Origin: UBA1422 sp041859095
GTDB taxonomy: Bacteria > Bacillota > Clostridia > Peptostreptococcales > Anaerovoracaceae
Direction: 5' to 3'
Assembly: GCA_041859095.1 (NCBI GenBank)
Contig: JBHEKY010000027.1
Coordinates: forward strand, 74,088-138,087
DNA length: 64,000 nt
The translations under genes were made by a program, and so were the position numbers. Below are positions 16,976 to 25,885 of this stretch, in pieces. Below the pieces are notes generated by a model, which was not told where the DNA came from, did no database searches, and saw only the letters and a program-made list of their open reading frames with translations. Numbering within the stretch: position 1 is the stretch's first letter; every line of letters starts with the position of its first letter.

Positions 16976-17009
16976 AAAGGGCATGGCAATGAAAGCGATG
17001 CCCTTTTTT
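16976..17009 (+). terminator. terminator after the amidase gene
   Basis: The arms AAAGGGCAT and ATGCCCTTT form a 9-bp stem with a 13-base loop, followed by a T-run. Confidence 0.85.
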
Positions 17010-17058
17010 GTGCTCCTCATTTATATGTGGATCGCCGCAACATTGGCCGATGACTATT

Positions 17059-17085
17059 TTAGCACTCTACATGCGAGAGTGCTAA
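17059..17085 (+). promoter_or_regulatory. CIRCE operator (HrcA site) upstream of clpB
   Basis: TTAGCACTC (17059-17067), nine bases, then GAGTGCTAA (17077-17085): a perfect match to the CIRCE inverted repeat bound by the heat-shock repressor HrcA. It lies just upstream of the candidate clpB promoter. Confidence 0.95.
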
Positions 17086-17090
17086 AATAG

Positions 17091-17120
17091 TTGTTTACTT
17101 TTTGACTCTGCGGATATAAA
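17091..17120 (+). promoter_or_regulatory. candidate clpB promoter
   Basis: TTGTTT (17091-17096), an 18-base spacer and TATAAA (17115-17120), directly downstream of the CIRCE element. A promoter upstream of CIRCE is not excluded. Confidence 0.5.
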
Positions 17121-17147
17121 ATAAAAGTACATAAGGAGGTGATTCAA

Positions 17148-19730
17148 TTGAATCTAGAAAAATTTACAGACAAAGCCAGAGATGCCATGGTTGAATGCCA
17201 AAATATCGGCATACAGGAAGGCCATCAGCAACTGGATGGGGAACACCTTCATCTCGCTTTAATGTTGCAACAAGACGGGCTGATTCCTAAGTTAGTTAAA
17301 TATATGGAAATTGAACCCGCAAAAATCGTGGGAGATTTGGAAGATAGAATTGAACAGCTTCCCAAAGTGACCGGCGGAGATGATCAGATATATACTACCC
17401 GGCGCTTAAATCAGTTGTTAATCAATGCAGAAAAACATGCCTCTTCCTTTAAGGATGAGTTTATTAGCGTAGAACACATCTATTTAGCATTACTTGAGGA
17501 GAGAGGAACCCCTTCCGAAAAGATATTCCAGAAATATGGGATTAACAAGGAAAAATTCCTCACAGCGCTGACCACCGTTCGGGGAAATAAAAAAGTAACC
17601 ACCCAAAACCCAGAGGAACAATATGAAGCCTTGCAGAAGTACGGCAGGGACCTGGTAGAAATGGCCCGTGAAGGAAAGCTGGATCCAGTGATAGGGCGGG
17701 ATGAAGAAATCCGTCACGTCATTCAGATTCTTTCACGAAGGACGAAAAACAATCCGGTGCTCATCGGAGAACCCGGTGTCGGTAAAACTGCCGTAGTGGA
17801 AGGGCTGGCCCAACGTATTATCAACGGTGATGTGCCGGAAGGCTTAAAAAATAAAACGATTTATGCACTGGACATGGGGTCATTGATTGCAGGCGCTAAA
17901 TTCCGTGGAGAATTTGAAGAGCGACTCAAAGCGGTACTCAGTGAAATTGAAAAATCAGAAGGCAAAATCATTTTGTTTATCGATGAAATCCATAATATCG
18001 TCGGTGCAGGGAAAGCAGAAGGAGCGATGGATGCGGGGAACTTGCTGAAACCTAAACTTGCACGTGGAGAACTGCACTGCATCGGAGCAACCACTTTGGA
18101 CGAATACCGAAAGAACATCGAAAAAGACGCAGCGCTGGAGCGGCGTTTTCAAAAGGTACTGGTTGATCAACCTACTTTGGAGGATACCATTTCAATTTTG
18201 CGTGGGTTAAAAGAACGTTTTGAAACCCACCACGGCGTACGGATTACTGACACTGCGCTGATTGCTTGCGCTACGTTATCCGACAGGTATATCAGCGACC
18301 GATTTTTGCCGGATAAAGCCATCGACCTGATGGATGAAGCCGCTTCCAAAATCCGTACTGAAATCGATAGCATGCCTGCTGAACTAGACCAGATTTTCCG
18401 AAAAATCATGCAACTGGAAATAGAAAAGCAGGCCTTGGGAAAAGAAAAAGACGAAGCGTCCCATAAGCGGTTGCAAATCATCGAAAAAGAGCTGGCAGAT
18501 CTGAAGACCGAAAACGACGCCATGCGAACACAATGGGAAAGTGAGAAGCGGGCCATTGGTGATTTAAAAAACACCAAAGAGCAGATTGAGGAAGTGAAGC
18601 TTCAGATAGAAGAAGCCGAACGGCAATATGATTTGGAAAAACTTGCTCAACTGAAATATGGCATCCTGCCTGAACTGGAAAAGAAGCTGGTTAAAGATAC
18701 CAAGAGCGCAGATGAAGCCGAGGGCTCAAGACTGCTGAAAGAGGAAGTGACGGAAGAAGAAATCGCGGAAGTGGTTTCCAAATGGACCGGTATTCCTGTC
18801 AACAAATTGGTGGAAACAGAGAAAGAACGGCTGCTAAAACTGCCGGAAATCTTACATAAGCGGGTCATTGGCCAGGATGAAGGAATTAAGGTAGTTTCCG
18901 AAGCAGTACTTCGCGCAAGAGCAGGACTTAAGGATGCGAGAAAACCCATGGGTTCCTTTATTTTCTTAGGCCCAACCGGTGTAGGGAAAACAGAATTGGC
19001 CAAAGCCCTTTCGGAGGCCTTATTCGATTCAGACAAAAATATGATACGTATTGACATGTCGGAATACATGGAAAAACATTCGGTTTCCAGACTGGTGGGT
19101 GCGCCTCCGGGATATGTGGGGTACGATGAAGGCGGACAGCTGACAGAAGCGGTCAGAAGAAGACCTTACAGTGTTATTTTGTTTGACGAAATCGAGAAAG
19201 CGCATCCGGATGTGTTCAACATTCTGCTTCAACTATTGGATGACGGTCGTTTGACCGACAATCAGGGCAGAACCGTAGACTTCAAAAACACACTGATTAT
19301 CATGACATCCAACATCGGCAGCATTTACCTGATCGAGAATATCAAGGAGGATGGGAGCATTGACGATGAAGTTCGGGAACAAGTAGTAGAAGAAATGAAA
19401 AAACATTTCAGACCTGAATTTATCAACCGTATTGACGATATCGTCGTATTCACGCCGTTGACTGAGAAGGAAATTGTGAAGATTATCGAGATTTCCATGA
19501 AAGACATCGAGGGAAGACTTGCTGATAAGAATATTACGCTGAAGTTGACCGACGGCAGCAAGGCAAGGATTGCAAAAGAGGCGTACTCGCCCCTATACGG
19601 TGCCCGACCGGTGAAACGGTATTTGCAGAAGTATATCGAAACTGAAATTGCCAGAAAAATTATCAGTGGCGAGATCAAGCCCGGAGAGGAAGTTGTCATC
19701 GATGAAAAAACCCACTTCGGCAGCCAGTAA
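17148..19730 (+). CDS. clpB: ATP-dependent chaperone ClpB
   Basis: An 860-residue Hsp100 disaggregase that works with DnaK/DnaJ/GrpE to pull proteins out of aggregates in the cytoplasm. Domains in order: Clp N-domain (1-145), first AAA+ module with Walker A GEPGVGKTAV and Walker B ILFIDEIHN, coiled-coil middle domain (about 400-525), second AAA+ module with GPTGVGKTEL and VILFDEIEKAHPD, and a ClpB small domain. The middle domain separates it from ClpA/ClpC, and no ClpP-binding tripeptide loop was noticed. TTG 17148 is chosen because AAGGAGG (17133-17139) sits eight bases before it; the in-frame GTG 17139 overlaps that site. A CIRCE element points to HrcA control. Confidence 0.95.
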   Translation: MNLEKFTDKARDAMVECQNIGIQEGHQQLDGEHLHLALMLQQDGLIPKLVKYMEIEPAKIVGDLEDRIEQLPKVTGGDDQIYTTRRLNQLLINAEKHASSFKDEFISVEHIYLALLEERGTPSEKIFQKYGINKEKFLTALTTVRGNKKVTTQNPEEQYEALQKYGRDLVEMAREGKLDPVIGRDEEIRHVIQILSRRTKNNPVLIGEPGVGKTAVVEGLAQRIINGDVPEGLKNKTIYALDMGSLIAGAKFRGEFEERLKAVLSEIEKSEGKIILFIDEIHNIVGAGKAEGAMDAGNLLKPKLARGELHCIGATTLDEYRKNIEKDAALERRFQKVLVDQPTLEDTISILRGLKERFETHHGVRITDTALIACATLSDRYISDRFLPDKAIDLMDEAASKIRTEIDSMPAELDQIFRKIMQLEIEKQALGKEKDEASHKRLQIIEKELADLKTENDAMRTQWESEKRAIGDLKNTKEQIEEVKLQIEEAERQYDLEKLAQLKYGILPELEKKLVKDTKSADEAEGSRLLKEEVTEEEIAEVVSKWTGIPVNKLVETEKERLLKLPEILHKRVIGQDEGIKVVSEAVLRARAGLKDARKPMGSFIFLGPTGVGKTELAKALSEALFDSDKNMIRIDMSEYMEKHSVSRLVGAPPGYVGYDEGGQLTEAVRRRPYSVILFDEIEKAHPDVFNILLQLLDDGRLTDNQGRTVDFKNTLIIMTSNIGSIYLIENIKEDGSIDDEVREQVVEEMKKHFRPEFINRIDDIVVFTPLTEKEIVKIIEISMKDIEGRLADKNITLKLTDGSKARIAKEAYSPLYGARPVKRYLQKYIETEIARKIISGEIKPGEEVVIDEKTHFGSQ

Positions 19731-19778
19731 GACTGCAACAAAGCGGGTTTGAAACATTTCAAAAACCAATCAAATAAC

Positions 19779-20444
19779 TTATGGCCGGTGTCTGGCTTTG
19801 GACTGATCCATATGGAGTTCCATTGCGCGGACGCCGGCTTCTACGTCTTTATTCACAAAGGCTAGAAATATATCCCGGTGCTCTTTTAAGACGGTTTGCA
19901 GGTATTCTTCTTTTGCATCAAAAGTTCGTCGACCATGACGGATATATGCTTGATAGGATGAAAGAAGATGTGATAGCATCCGGTTATGGGAAGCTTGATA
20001 AATGGTTTGATGAAAATTAACGTTGATATTCAACATTTTCTCTACATCATTTTTCATAGTATAAAACTCCATGAAATCAAAGGTTTCTTCCAACTGCGCC
20101 ATTTCTTCGTCGGTAATCCGCTGGATAGCCCAACGTACTGCCTGTACTTCATAAATTTTGCGTAGGATAAACATATCATCCATATCTCTTGCTGAAAGTC
20201 CCAGAACATAGGCCCCCCGGTTTGGAATCATCTCAACCAAACCTTCCATTTCCAGCTGGAGTAGGGCTTCGCGAACCGGGGTCCTACTAACCTTATACTC
20301 ATCACAAATAGACTGTTCAATGAGTTTGTGATCTTTTTTCAGTTTCCCTGACAAAATATCCTCTTTGATTCGATTAAACAAATCAGTAGACAATGGTGCT
20401 GCCGTGGTTTTCACACCGGTCAGGTCATTTTTTGTAATTGGCAT
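19779..20444 (-). CDS. GntR-family transcriptional regulator, FCD domain
   Basis: A 221-residue regulator. Residues 20-85 form a winged helix (ICDEYKVSRTPVREALLQLEMEGLVEMIPNRGAYV) of the GntR type. Residues 95-215 are an FCD effector domain with the metal-binding residues in NVNFHQTIY, KEHRDIF and MELHMDQ. It lies 32 bases downstream of icd in the acn-icd-gntR cluster, so it probably controls this tricarboxylate branch. A perfect palindrome ATTGTATACAAT over the acn promoter (23578-23589) has the form of sites used by FCD-type GntR proteins and is the natural candidate operator. The effector may be citrate or another organic acid, by inference only. Confidence 0.9.
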   Translation of the reverse strand: MPITKNDLTGVKTTAAPLSTDLFNRIKEDILSGKLKKDHKLIEQSICDEYKVSRTPVREALLQLEMEGLVEMIPNRGAYVLGLSARDMDDMFILRKIYEVQAVRWAIQRITDEEMAQLEETFDFMEFYTMKNDVEKMLNINVNFHQTIYQASHNRMLSHLLSSYQAYIRHGRRTFDAKEEYLQTVLKEHRDIFLAFVNKDVEAGVRAMELHMDQSKARHRP

Positions 20445-20476
20445 TACGCTTCACCTATTCCTTATGGGGTCTGTCA

Positions 20477-21616
20477 TTAGGAAATCTTCGACAAAATATA
20501 ATCTGCAAATTGCTCTCCGGTTGCACCATCCTCACGCCCTGTGATGACCAGTTTCTTTTCTGTTACGGTACATTCTTCGATGGCAGCATACAGTTGGTCT
20601 GCTTTGCTTTGATATCCGATATGGGAAAGCAACATGGCCCCGGCACGGATAACACTGCAGGGGTCTGCATATTTGTCACGACCTTCTGCAACCATTCTTG
20701 GAGCTGAGCCGTGGATTGCTTCAAACATGGCATATCGCTTACCTATGTTTGCGCTTCCGGCAGTACCGACACCACCTTGGAATTCTGCAGCCTCATCAGT
20801 CAGAATGTCGCCATACAGGTTGGGAAGGATCATGACCTGGAATTGGGTGCGTCGCTTGGTGTCAACCAATTTAGCAGTCATGATATCGATATACCAGTCG
20901 TCCACTTCAATTCCCGGGTAGTCTTCGCCAATCCGTTTGCAGACTTCAAGGAACTTCCCATCGGTGGTTTTAACTACATTAGCTTTGGTGACGATGGTGA
21001 CTCTTTTTTTATTGTTTGCTTTGGCGTAGTCAAAGGCAAGTTTGGCAATTCGTTCGGTCCCCTGGGTAGTGATCACTCGAAAGTCAATGGCCAAATCGTC
21101 CTGAATTGTGACGCCTTGACTGCCCATTGCATAAAGACACTCCGTGTTTTCCCGGAAGAATGTCCAATCTACGCCCTGGTCTTCAATTGTCACTGGCCGA
21201 ACATTGGCAAACAAATCCAGTTCTTTTCTCATTGCCACGTTGGCACTTTCCACATTCGCCCAGACATCACCCTTGCGTGGGGTAGTGGTAGGACCTTTCA
21301 ACAGCACATGGCATTTTTTTATTTCGGCCAACACATCTTCAGGAATGGCCTTGTCCACTGCTGCGCGATTTTCAATGGTTAGCCCTTCAATAATCCGAAA
21401 CTCGACTTTCCCTTTGGCCACTTCATCTGCCAGAAGGGTGAGGAGGACTTTATGGGCATTTGCCGTGATGGCTGGACCGATGCCGTCGCCACCGATGATA
21501 CCGATGATGATGGTATCTAGCGCCTGATATTCTATGAAATCCGAAGATTCTTTCATTTTTTCGATTCTGGCCAACTGCGCTGCTACGATATTTTCAAACT
21601 GCTTTATATAATCCAT
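20477..21616 (-). CDS. icd: isocitrate dehydrogenase (isocitrate/isopropylmalate dehydrogenase family)
   Basis: A 379-residue beta-decarboxylating dehydrogenase that oxidises isocitrate to 2-oxoglutarate. It carries IGGDGIGPAITANAHKVL near residue 40, KGPTTTPRKGDVWANVESANVAMRKELDLFANVRP with the substrate-binding Ser/Asn/Arg residues, and the metal site LPNLYGDILTDEAAEFQGGVG. The SANVAMR loop is of isocitrate rather than isopropylmalate type. Cofactor preference (NAD or NADP) was not resolved. It begins 4 bases after the aconitase stop with its ribosome-binding site inside the aconitase end, so the two are coupled. Together they convert citrate to 2-oxoglutarate, the usual glutamate-forming branch in anaerobes with an incomplete TCA cycle. 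No citrate synthase gene is in the window. Confidence 0.87.
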   Translation of the reverse strand: MDYIKQFENIVAAQLARIEKMKESSDFIEYQALDTIIIGIIGGDGIGPAITANAHKVLLTLLADEVAKGKVEFRIIEGLTIENRAAVDKAIPEDVLAEIKKCHVLLKGPTTTPRKGDVWANVESANVAMRKELDLFANVRPVTIEDQGVDWTFFRENTECLYAMGSQGVTIQDDLAIDFRVITTQGTERIAKLAFDYAKANNKKRVTIVTKANVVKTTDGKFLEVCKRIGEDYPGIEVDDWYIDIMTAKLVDTKRRTQFQVMILPNLYGDILTDEAAEFQGGVGTAGSANIGKRYAMFEAIHGSAPRMVAEGRDKYADPCSVIRAGAMLLSHIGYQSKADQLYAAIEECTVTEKKLVITGREDGATGEQFADYILSKIS

Positions 21617-21620
21617 AGAA

Positions 21621-23543
21621 TTATTCTCCTTTAATCTGGTTGATTCTCCCGCCTGCTAGGATAACTTCCTTTTCGGGTTGGGAAAGGCTTGCATTTAAGA
21701 GGTAGGTTTTTCCGGTTTCCCGATTCGTGATGGAGACGATTTCGTTTTCCATTTGTGCTACTGCACCGCATAGCTCCAACGTTTGACCAATAGCGAAGTC
21801 ATTATAATCCGCTGGATTTACAAAGGTGAAAGGAATAATGCCACTATTAATCAGATTGGAACGGTGGATTCTGGCAAATGACTTAACTATGACAAACTTC
21901 ACTCCTAAATATAACGGAGCCAGCGCGGCATGTTCCCGACTGCTTCCTTGTCCGTAGTTTTCACCACCTATGATGGCAACGGAGCCCATTTCCTTGCACC
22001 GAGCGGCAAATGCCGGGTCAATCTTCTCAAAGCAAAAGTTCGCTAGGTAAGGCACGTTCGACCGATAAGGTAGTAGACGGGAATCGGAAGGCATAATATC
22101 GTCAGTGGTGATGTTGTCACCCCCCACCAATGCCACCTGAACCGTAAGATTGCCGTTCAGCCTTTGGTTTCTTGGGAAAGGCTTGATATTTGGTCCCATT
22201 GCCACAGGTGTGTTGGTGGTGTCGCAATCGTCTGGGTAGACGATGAAGTTGTCGTTCAACGGGAAATCAGTTTCTGCTATGACTGGCATAGTGAAGCCAG
22301 CATGGATACCATCCGTCAAGACGCCGCGGATTGCAGTAATTGCTGCGGTTTCAGGACTGACCAGATACACATCAGCATCCAGGGTGCCACTTCTTCCTTT
22401 GAAATTACGATTGAAGGTCCGTAGTGAGACTGCACCGGATTTTGGAGACTGGCCCATGCCGATGCAAGGCCCGCAGGCATTTTCAATGATTCTTGCACCA
22501 GAGGAAATTAATATAGCCAATGCACCGTTTTCTGCCATCTTGGTAAGTATTTTGCTGGAACCCGGTGAAATCACGAGACTTACATCGGAGTGTACCTTCT
22601 TACCTTTCAGAATTTCAGCAACTTTCATCAAATCCGAATACGATGAGTTGGTGCAACTACCGATGGCCACCTGGTCCACCTTTATTTCGCCGATGCTTGA
22701 TACCGTTGCCACATTATCAGGACTATGAGGTTTTGCCACCATTGGTGCAAGCATAGACAAATTTATGACAATATGCTCGTCATAGAAAGCGTCTGAATCT
22801 GCTGCCAGTGGAATATAATCTTCTGGTCTGCCCTGAGATAAAAGGTATGCCCGGGTGTTTTCATCACTTGGAAAAATAGAAGTGGTAGCACCAAGTTCTG
22901 CGCCCATATTCGTAATGGTGGCTCGGTCTGTAACCGAAAGGGATTTTACGCCCTCTCCGATATATTCGACAATTTTACCCACACCGCCCTTGACGGTTAA
23001 GGTCCTTAGAACCTCCAGAATCACATCCTTGGCCGAAACCCATGGACGAAGCCGACCGGTCAGTTCAACAGCCAAAACTTTAGGAACACTTAGGGTGTAG
23101 GTTCCCTTAGCCATGGCTACCGCCACATCCAAACCGCCTGCACCGATGGCAATCATGCCCAACCCACCTCCGGTGGGGGTATGGCTATCGGATCCTAATA
23201 GCGTTTTGCCTGGCTTTCCGTAGTTTTCCAGATGCAGTTGATGGCAAATCCCATTTCCGGGTTTTGAAAATATAACACCATGACGTTTGGCTACACTCTG
23301 TATAAAAGCATGATCGTCCGCATTTTCAAAACCGGTTTGCAAGGTGTTGTGATCAATATAGGCAACCGAGCATTCTGTTTTGACCTGATCCACATCCATG
23401 GCTTCCAATTGTAGGTATACCATAGTTCCTGTGGAGTCCTGAGTGAGGGTCTGATCCATTTTAATGGTGATGGCTTCTCCTGGAGTCAAGCTGCCTTCCA
23501 CCAAATGATTTTCCAATATCTTATATGCTAGTGACTTTCCCAT
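21621..23543 (-). CDS. acn: aconitate hydratase
   Basis: A 640-residue single-chain aconitase that interconverts citrate and isocitrate through a 4Fe-4S cluster. The cluster Cys residues are visible in AIGSCTNSSYSDL and ENACGPCIGMGQ. The swivel domain contains GGENYGQGSSREHAALAPLYLGVK and the active-site region ARIHRSNLINSGIIPF. The size fits the shorter mitochondrial-like/clostridial type rather than the ~900-residue AcnA. ATG 23543 is chosen over an upstream in-frame start at 23588 because a GGAGGA site lies seven bases ahead and the family N-terminus starts here. It is first in the acn-icd-gntR cluster, with a palindromic operator over its promoter. Homoaconitase is a less likely alternative. 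Confidence 0.9.
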   Translation of the reverse strand: MGKSLAYKILENHLVEGSLTPGEAITIKMDQTLTQDSTGTMVYLQLEAMDVDQVKTECSVAYIDHNTLQTGFENADDHAFIQSVAKRHGVIFSKPGNGICHQLHLENYGKPGKTLLGSDSHTPTGGGLGMIAIGAGGLDVAVAMAKGTYTLSVPKVLAVELTGRLRPWVSAKDVILEVLRTLTVKGGVGKIVEYIGEGVKSLSVTDRATITNMGAELGATTSIFPSDENTRAYLLSQGRPEDYIPLAADSDAFYDEHIVINLSMLAPMVAKPHSPDNVATVSSIGEIKVDQVAIGSCTNSSYSDLMKVAEILKGKKVHSDVSLVISPGSSKILTKMAENGALAILISSGARIIENACGPCIGMGQSPKSGAVSLRTFNRNFKGRSGTLDADVYLVSPETAAITAIRGVLTDGIHAGFTMPVIAETDFPLNDNFIVYPDDCDTTNTPVAMGPNIKPFPRNQRLNGNLTVQVALVGGDNITTDDIMPSDSRLLPYRSNVPYLANFCFEKIDPAFAARCKEMGSVAIIGGENYGQGSSREHAALAPLYLGVKFVIVKSFARIHRSNLINSGIIPFTFVNPADYNDFAIGQTLELCGAVAQMENEIVSITNRETGKTYLLNASLSQPEKEVILAGGRINQIKGE

Positions 23544-23577
23544 TGACGGTTCCTCCGTGTGTAAGTTTGAATCTAAT

Positions 23578-23589
23578 ATTGTATACAAT
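23578..23589. promoter_or_regulatory. ATTGTATACAAT palindrome, probable GntR/FCD operator
   Basis: A perfect 12-bp palindrome overlaps the minus-strand -10 box of the acn promoter by two bases, with another half-site ATACAAT immediately beside it (23591-23597). Its form resembles operators of FCD-type GntR regulators, and such a regulator is encoded at the end of the operon. Confidence 0.65.
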
Positions 23590-23616
23590 TATACAATGTG
23601 AATAGCTCAAAATCAA
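23588..23616 (-). promoter_or_regulatory. promoter of acn-icd-gntR
   Basis: On the minus strand, TTGATT (23616-23611), a 17-base spacer and a perfect TATAAT (23593-23588). The palindrome overlaps its downstream edge, a position suited to repression. Confidence 0.7.
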
Positions 23617-23762
23617 TAGCCATTCTGAGACAATTAAAGAAAAATGCAAGTTTTATTCTTGAGGAGGATGGGTAAAAAATATACAAATAACAAATACTTT
23701 GTGATATAATTATCAAGACAAACAAGGGTCTTAGGCCTTGAAGAAATGCGGGAGGTAATATT

Positions 23763-24320
23763 ATGATTGATTATGACTATTTAGACTGGGGCGTAGGCCT
23801 TCCTATTGAAGACGATTTCAAGAAAATTGAATATCGTGAGCAGGCAAAAATTAAGTTTTTCGAAGTAGATGCTGATGAAGTGTTGTATGAAGAAGGCAAA
23901 GAAGAAAATGACTACGACGTTTGGTATCTTCAGCTACCCACAGAAAAAACCTGGGTGGAAGATTCGGAGCAGATTGCAGACCGCAGACTGGCTCTAGAAA
24001 AAGAAATCGAAGCATATGCAGCCAGCATCGTGCCGGGTCATGAGTTGTGGCGACGTGGAACCAGCGTATTTTTAGATGCATTTTTACTGGAATCGGTCAG
24101 CAACATCGCTGAAACCAAGTACGAAAATGTTTTACTCATAACCTCCGAAGGAATCTGTGATGCACCTTTGGCTGTGATTTGGGAAATGGTGCCGGCAAGC
24201 AAACGCAACATTTTAATGAATGTTCAACGTGCGGGCAAAAAGATTTATGGCGTGGTTAATGAAAAATATTGCTCCTCAGAGGATGGATTACTTTGCTTGG
24301 AAGTATACGGCAAAAAATAA
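23763..24320 (+). CDS. uncharacterised acidic protein
   Basis: A 185-residue protein I do not recognise. It is soluble by appearance, with no signal peptide and no membrane span, and is strongly acidic in its first 80 residues (many Asp/Glu, Tyr and Trp). The second half is more mixed and contains KYENVLLITSEGICDAPLAVIWEMVP and a C-terminal NEKYCSSEDGLLCLEVYGKK. ATG 23763 follows a GGGAGGT ribosome-binding site. It has its own upstream TATAAT (23705-23710, weak -35) and a strong terminator at 24333-24362, so it is probably monocistronic. Codon use resembles its neighbours, so recent transfer is not evident. Coding status is strongly supported by length and signals; function is unknown. Confidence 0.8.
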   Translation: MIDYDYLDWGVGLPIEDDFKKIEYREQAKIKFFEVDADEVLYEEGKEENDYDVWYLQLPTEKTWVEDSEQIADRRLALEKEIEAYAASIVPGHELWRRGTSVFLDAFLLESVSNIAETKYENVLLITSEGICDAPLAVIWEMVPASKRNILMNVQRAGKKIYGVVNEKYCSSEDGLLCLEVYGKK

Positions 24321-24332
24321 CTGAGTGATATG

Positions 24333-24362
24333 GAGGGCGTCTTAACAGATGCCCTCTTTTTT
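24333..24362 (+). terminator. terminator after the acidic protein gene
   Basis: GAGGGC (24333-24338) pairs with GCCCTC (24351-24356) around a 12-base loop that can extend the stem, followed by six T. Confidence 0.85.
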
Positions 24363-24405
24363 CATTCCAGATTCTGTGTTATAGTGATAGCCATTGGAGG
24401 ACACC

Positions 24406-25289
24406 ATGCTGGGATATGTCACAACCGAAAAACAGGAGTTAAAGCTGCGGGAATACGAAATATACCGAGGCTACTATTGTGGTGTCTGCAAATCCATCGG
24501 AAAGCGGTATGGTCAAATCCCCAGACTGGCCTTGAGTTATGATGCAGCGTTTCTTGCTATGGTAATCGCCAGCTTAACTGATGAACCGGATTTGGTCACC
24601 AAAGAACATTGCATTATACACCCAATCAAAAAAATACAGCCATTAGAAATGAAGCCATCGACTACGCGGCTGATGTTATGCTAATCCTTACTTGGTACAA
24701 GTTGCAGGACGATGTCAGTGATGAAAAGAAAGCATCCGCAAGAGCAGCGCTCACGCTGATGAAACCGCTTTTCAACAAACTTCAGAAGACAAGGGGAACC
24801 CTTTGTGATGAAATTGGAAGCGAACTCAGGGAAATGGCACAATTGGAAAAAGCCTTGAGTAACAATCTGGACCAAGTATCCGAGACGTTTGCAAAGATAC
24901 TCGAAGTAGTGTTTCAATCTGGCCCTGCAACCAAAGACCAAGACACCCAAAGAGTGTTGGGCAGACTGGGCTATCACCTTGGCAAATGGATTTACCTGAT
25001 GGACGCCTGGGATGATTTAGAAGATAATATCAAGACCGGAGCGTATAATCCGCTGATTTATCGTTATGAGTATGATGGGGTTGAGGCGGTAGAGATATTC
25101 CGGGAACGGATCAAAAGTAACTGCGAGTGGCACTTATTGGTCTGTTGCGGGGAAATGGGAAAAGCACTGGATTTGCTTGAAATAAATAAAAATAACGGTA
25201 TAATAGAGAACATAGTGTATTTGGGACTTTTAAGAAGAACCGAGAAAGTCCTTAGAAAGGAAGACAAAAGCAATGGGGAATCCCTATGA
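24406..25289 (+). pseudogene. DUF5685-family protein gene with a -1 frameshift
   Basis: Two overlapping frames together encode one protein of about 294 residues. The first (ATG 24406, GGAGG five bases upstream) gives MLGYVTTEKQELKLREYE, YYCGVCKSIGKRYG and CIIHPIKK. The frame then leaves the family, while the -1 frame continues as NEAIDYAADVMLILTWYKL and on to the stop at 25289. The junction is at a run of seven A (24628-24634). Reading back one base after the second Lys codon restores HPIKK-NTAIRNEAIDYAADV, which fits the DUF5685 pattern as I know it. The cause may be a true mutation, a sequencing error in the A-run, or slippage. DUF5685 function is unknown; the CxxC motif suggests metal binding. 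It overlaps the next gene's start by 17 bases. Confidence 0.8.
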
Positions 25290-25875
25290 AATACTGGGCG
25301 TAAAAGAAAGCGCTACCGATGAAGAAATCAAGGCTGCATATAAAGTCCTTGTCAAAAAATATCATCCCGACCGGCATGCCAACAATCCGTTGGAGGATTT
25401 GGCCGAAGAGAAGCTACGACAAGTAAACATGGCCTATGACGAAATTAATGACATAAGAAATGGAAAATCCAGAAACACATATGGTGGTGCCAGCGGTTCC
25501 GGTGGGTACGGTGGTCGCCGCACCTCAGTGAGCCCGGAATTTGCAGAAGTCAGACGGGATATCGATGCAAACCGTCTCAACGAAGCGACTGCGAAATTGC
25601 AGCGGGTACAAACCCGGACGGCCGAGTGGATTTTCCTGGATGGAATGATTTCCTATCGCAAGGGATGGTATGATGATGCGATCAGCAAGATTCAGCAGGC
25701 TGTGTATATGGATCCCCAGAACGCAGAGTACAACCAAGCACTAAATAGCCTTAAGAACGCGGGACAAGGGTATCGGAACACTGCTTATGGCAGAGGATAC
25801 CGATCCAATGATGATATGCTTTGTACGGCGTGTCAGTTATATATATGCGCTGATTGCTGTTGCGACTGTATCTAA
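25273..25875 (+). CDS. J-domain protein with Cys-rich C-terminus
   Basis: A 200-residue protein. Residues 3-65 are a DnaJ J-domain with the HPD motif (KKYHPDRHAN), which stimulates DnaK ATPase. A Gly-rich linker (about 68-85) leads to a TPR-like helical stretch (90-155: EVRRDIDANRLNEATAKLQRV, then YRKGWYDDAISKIQQAVYMDPQN). The last 20 residues carry six Cys (CTACQLYICADCCCDC), perhaps a metal site. It is not a classical DnaJ, since there is no zinc-finger region or substrate-binding barrels. ATG 25273 has AGAAAGGA nine bases upstream and lies within the end of the DUF5685 gene. The membrane-protein gene follows after 10 bases. The three form a conserved-looking cluster of unknown role. Confidence 0.88.
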   Translation: MGNPYEILGVKESATDEEIKAAYKVLVKKYHPDRHANNPLEDLAEEKLRQVNMAYDEINDIRNGKSRNTYGGASGSGGYGGRRTSVSPEFAEVRRDIDANRLNEATAKLQRVQTRTAEWIFLDGMISYRKGWYDDAISKIQQAVYMDPQNAEYNQALNSLKNAGQGYRNTAYGRGYRSNDDMLCTACQLYICADCCCDCI

Positions 25876-25885
25876 AGGAGCCTCC

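Noticed and set aside
24628..24634. Programmed -1 ribosomal frameshifting at the A-run
   Set aside because: The phase of the seven A residues does not form a classical X-XXY-YYZ heptamer, and I saw no upstream Shine-Dalgarno-like stimulator or clear downstream structure. Mutation or sequencing error is simpler.
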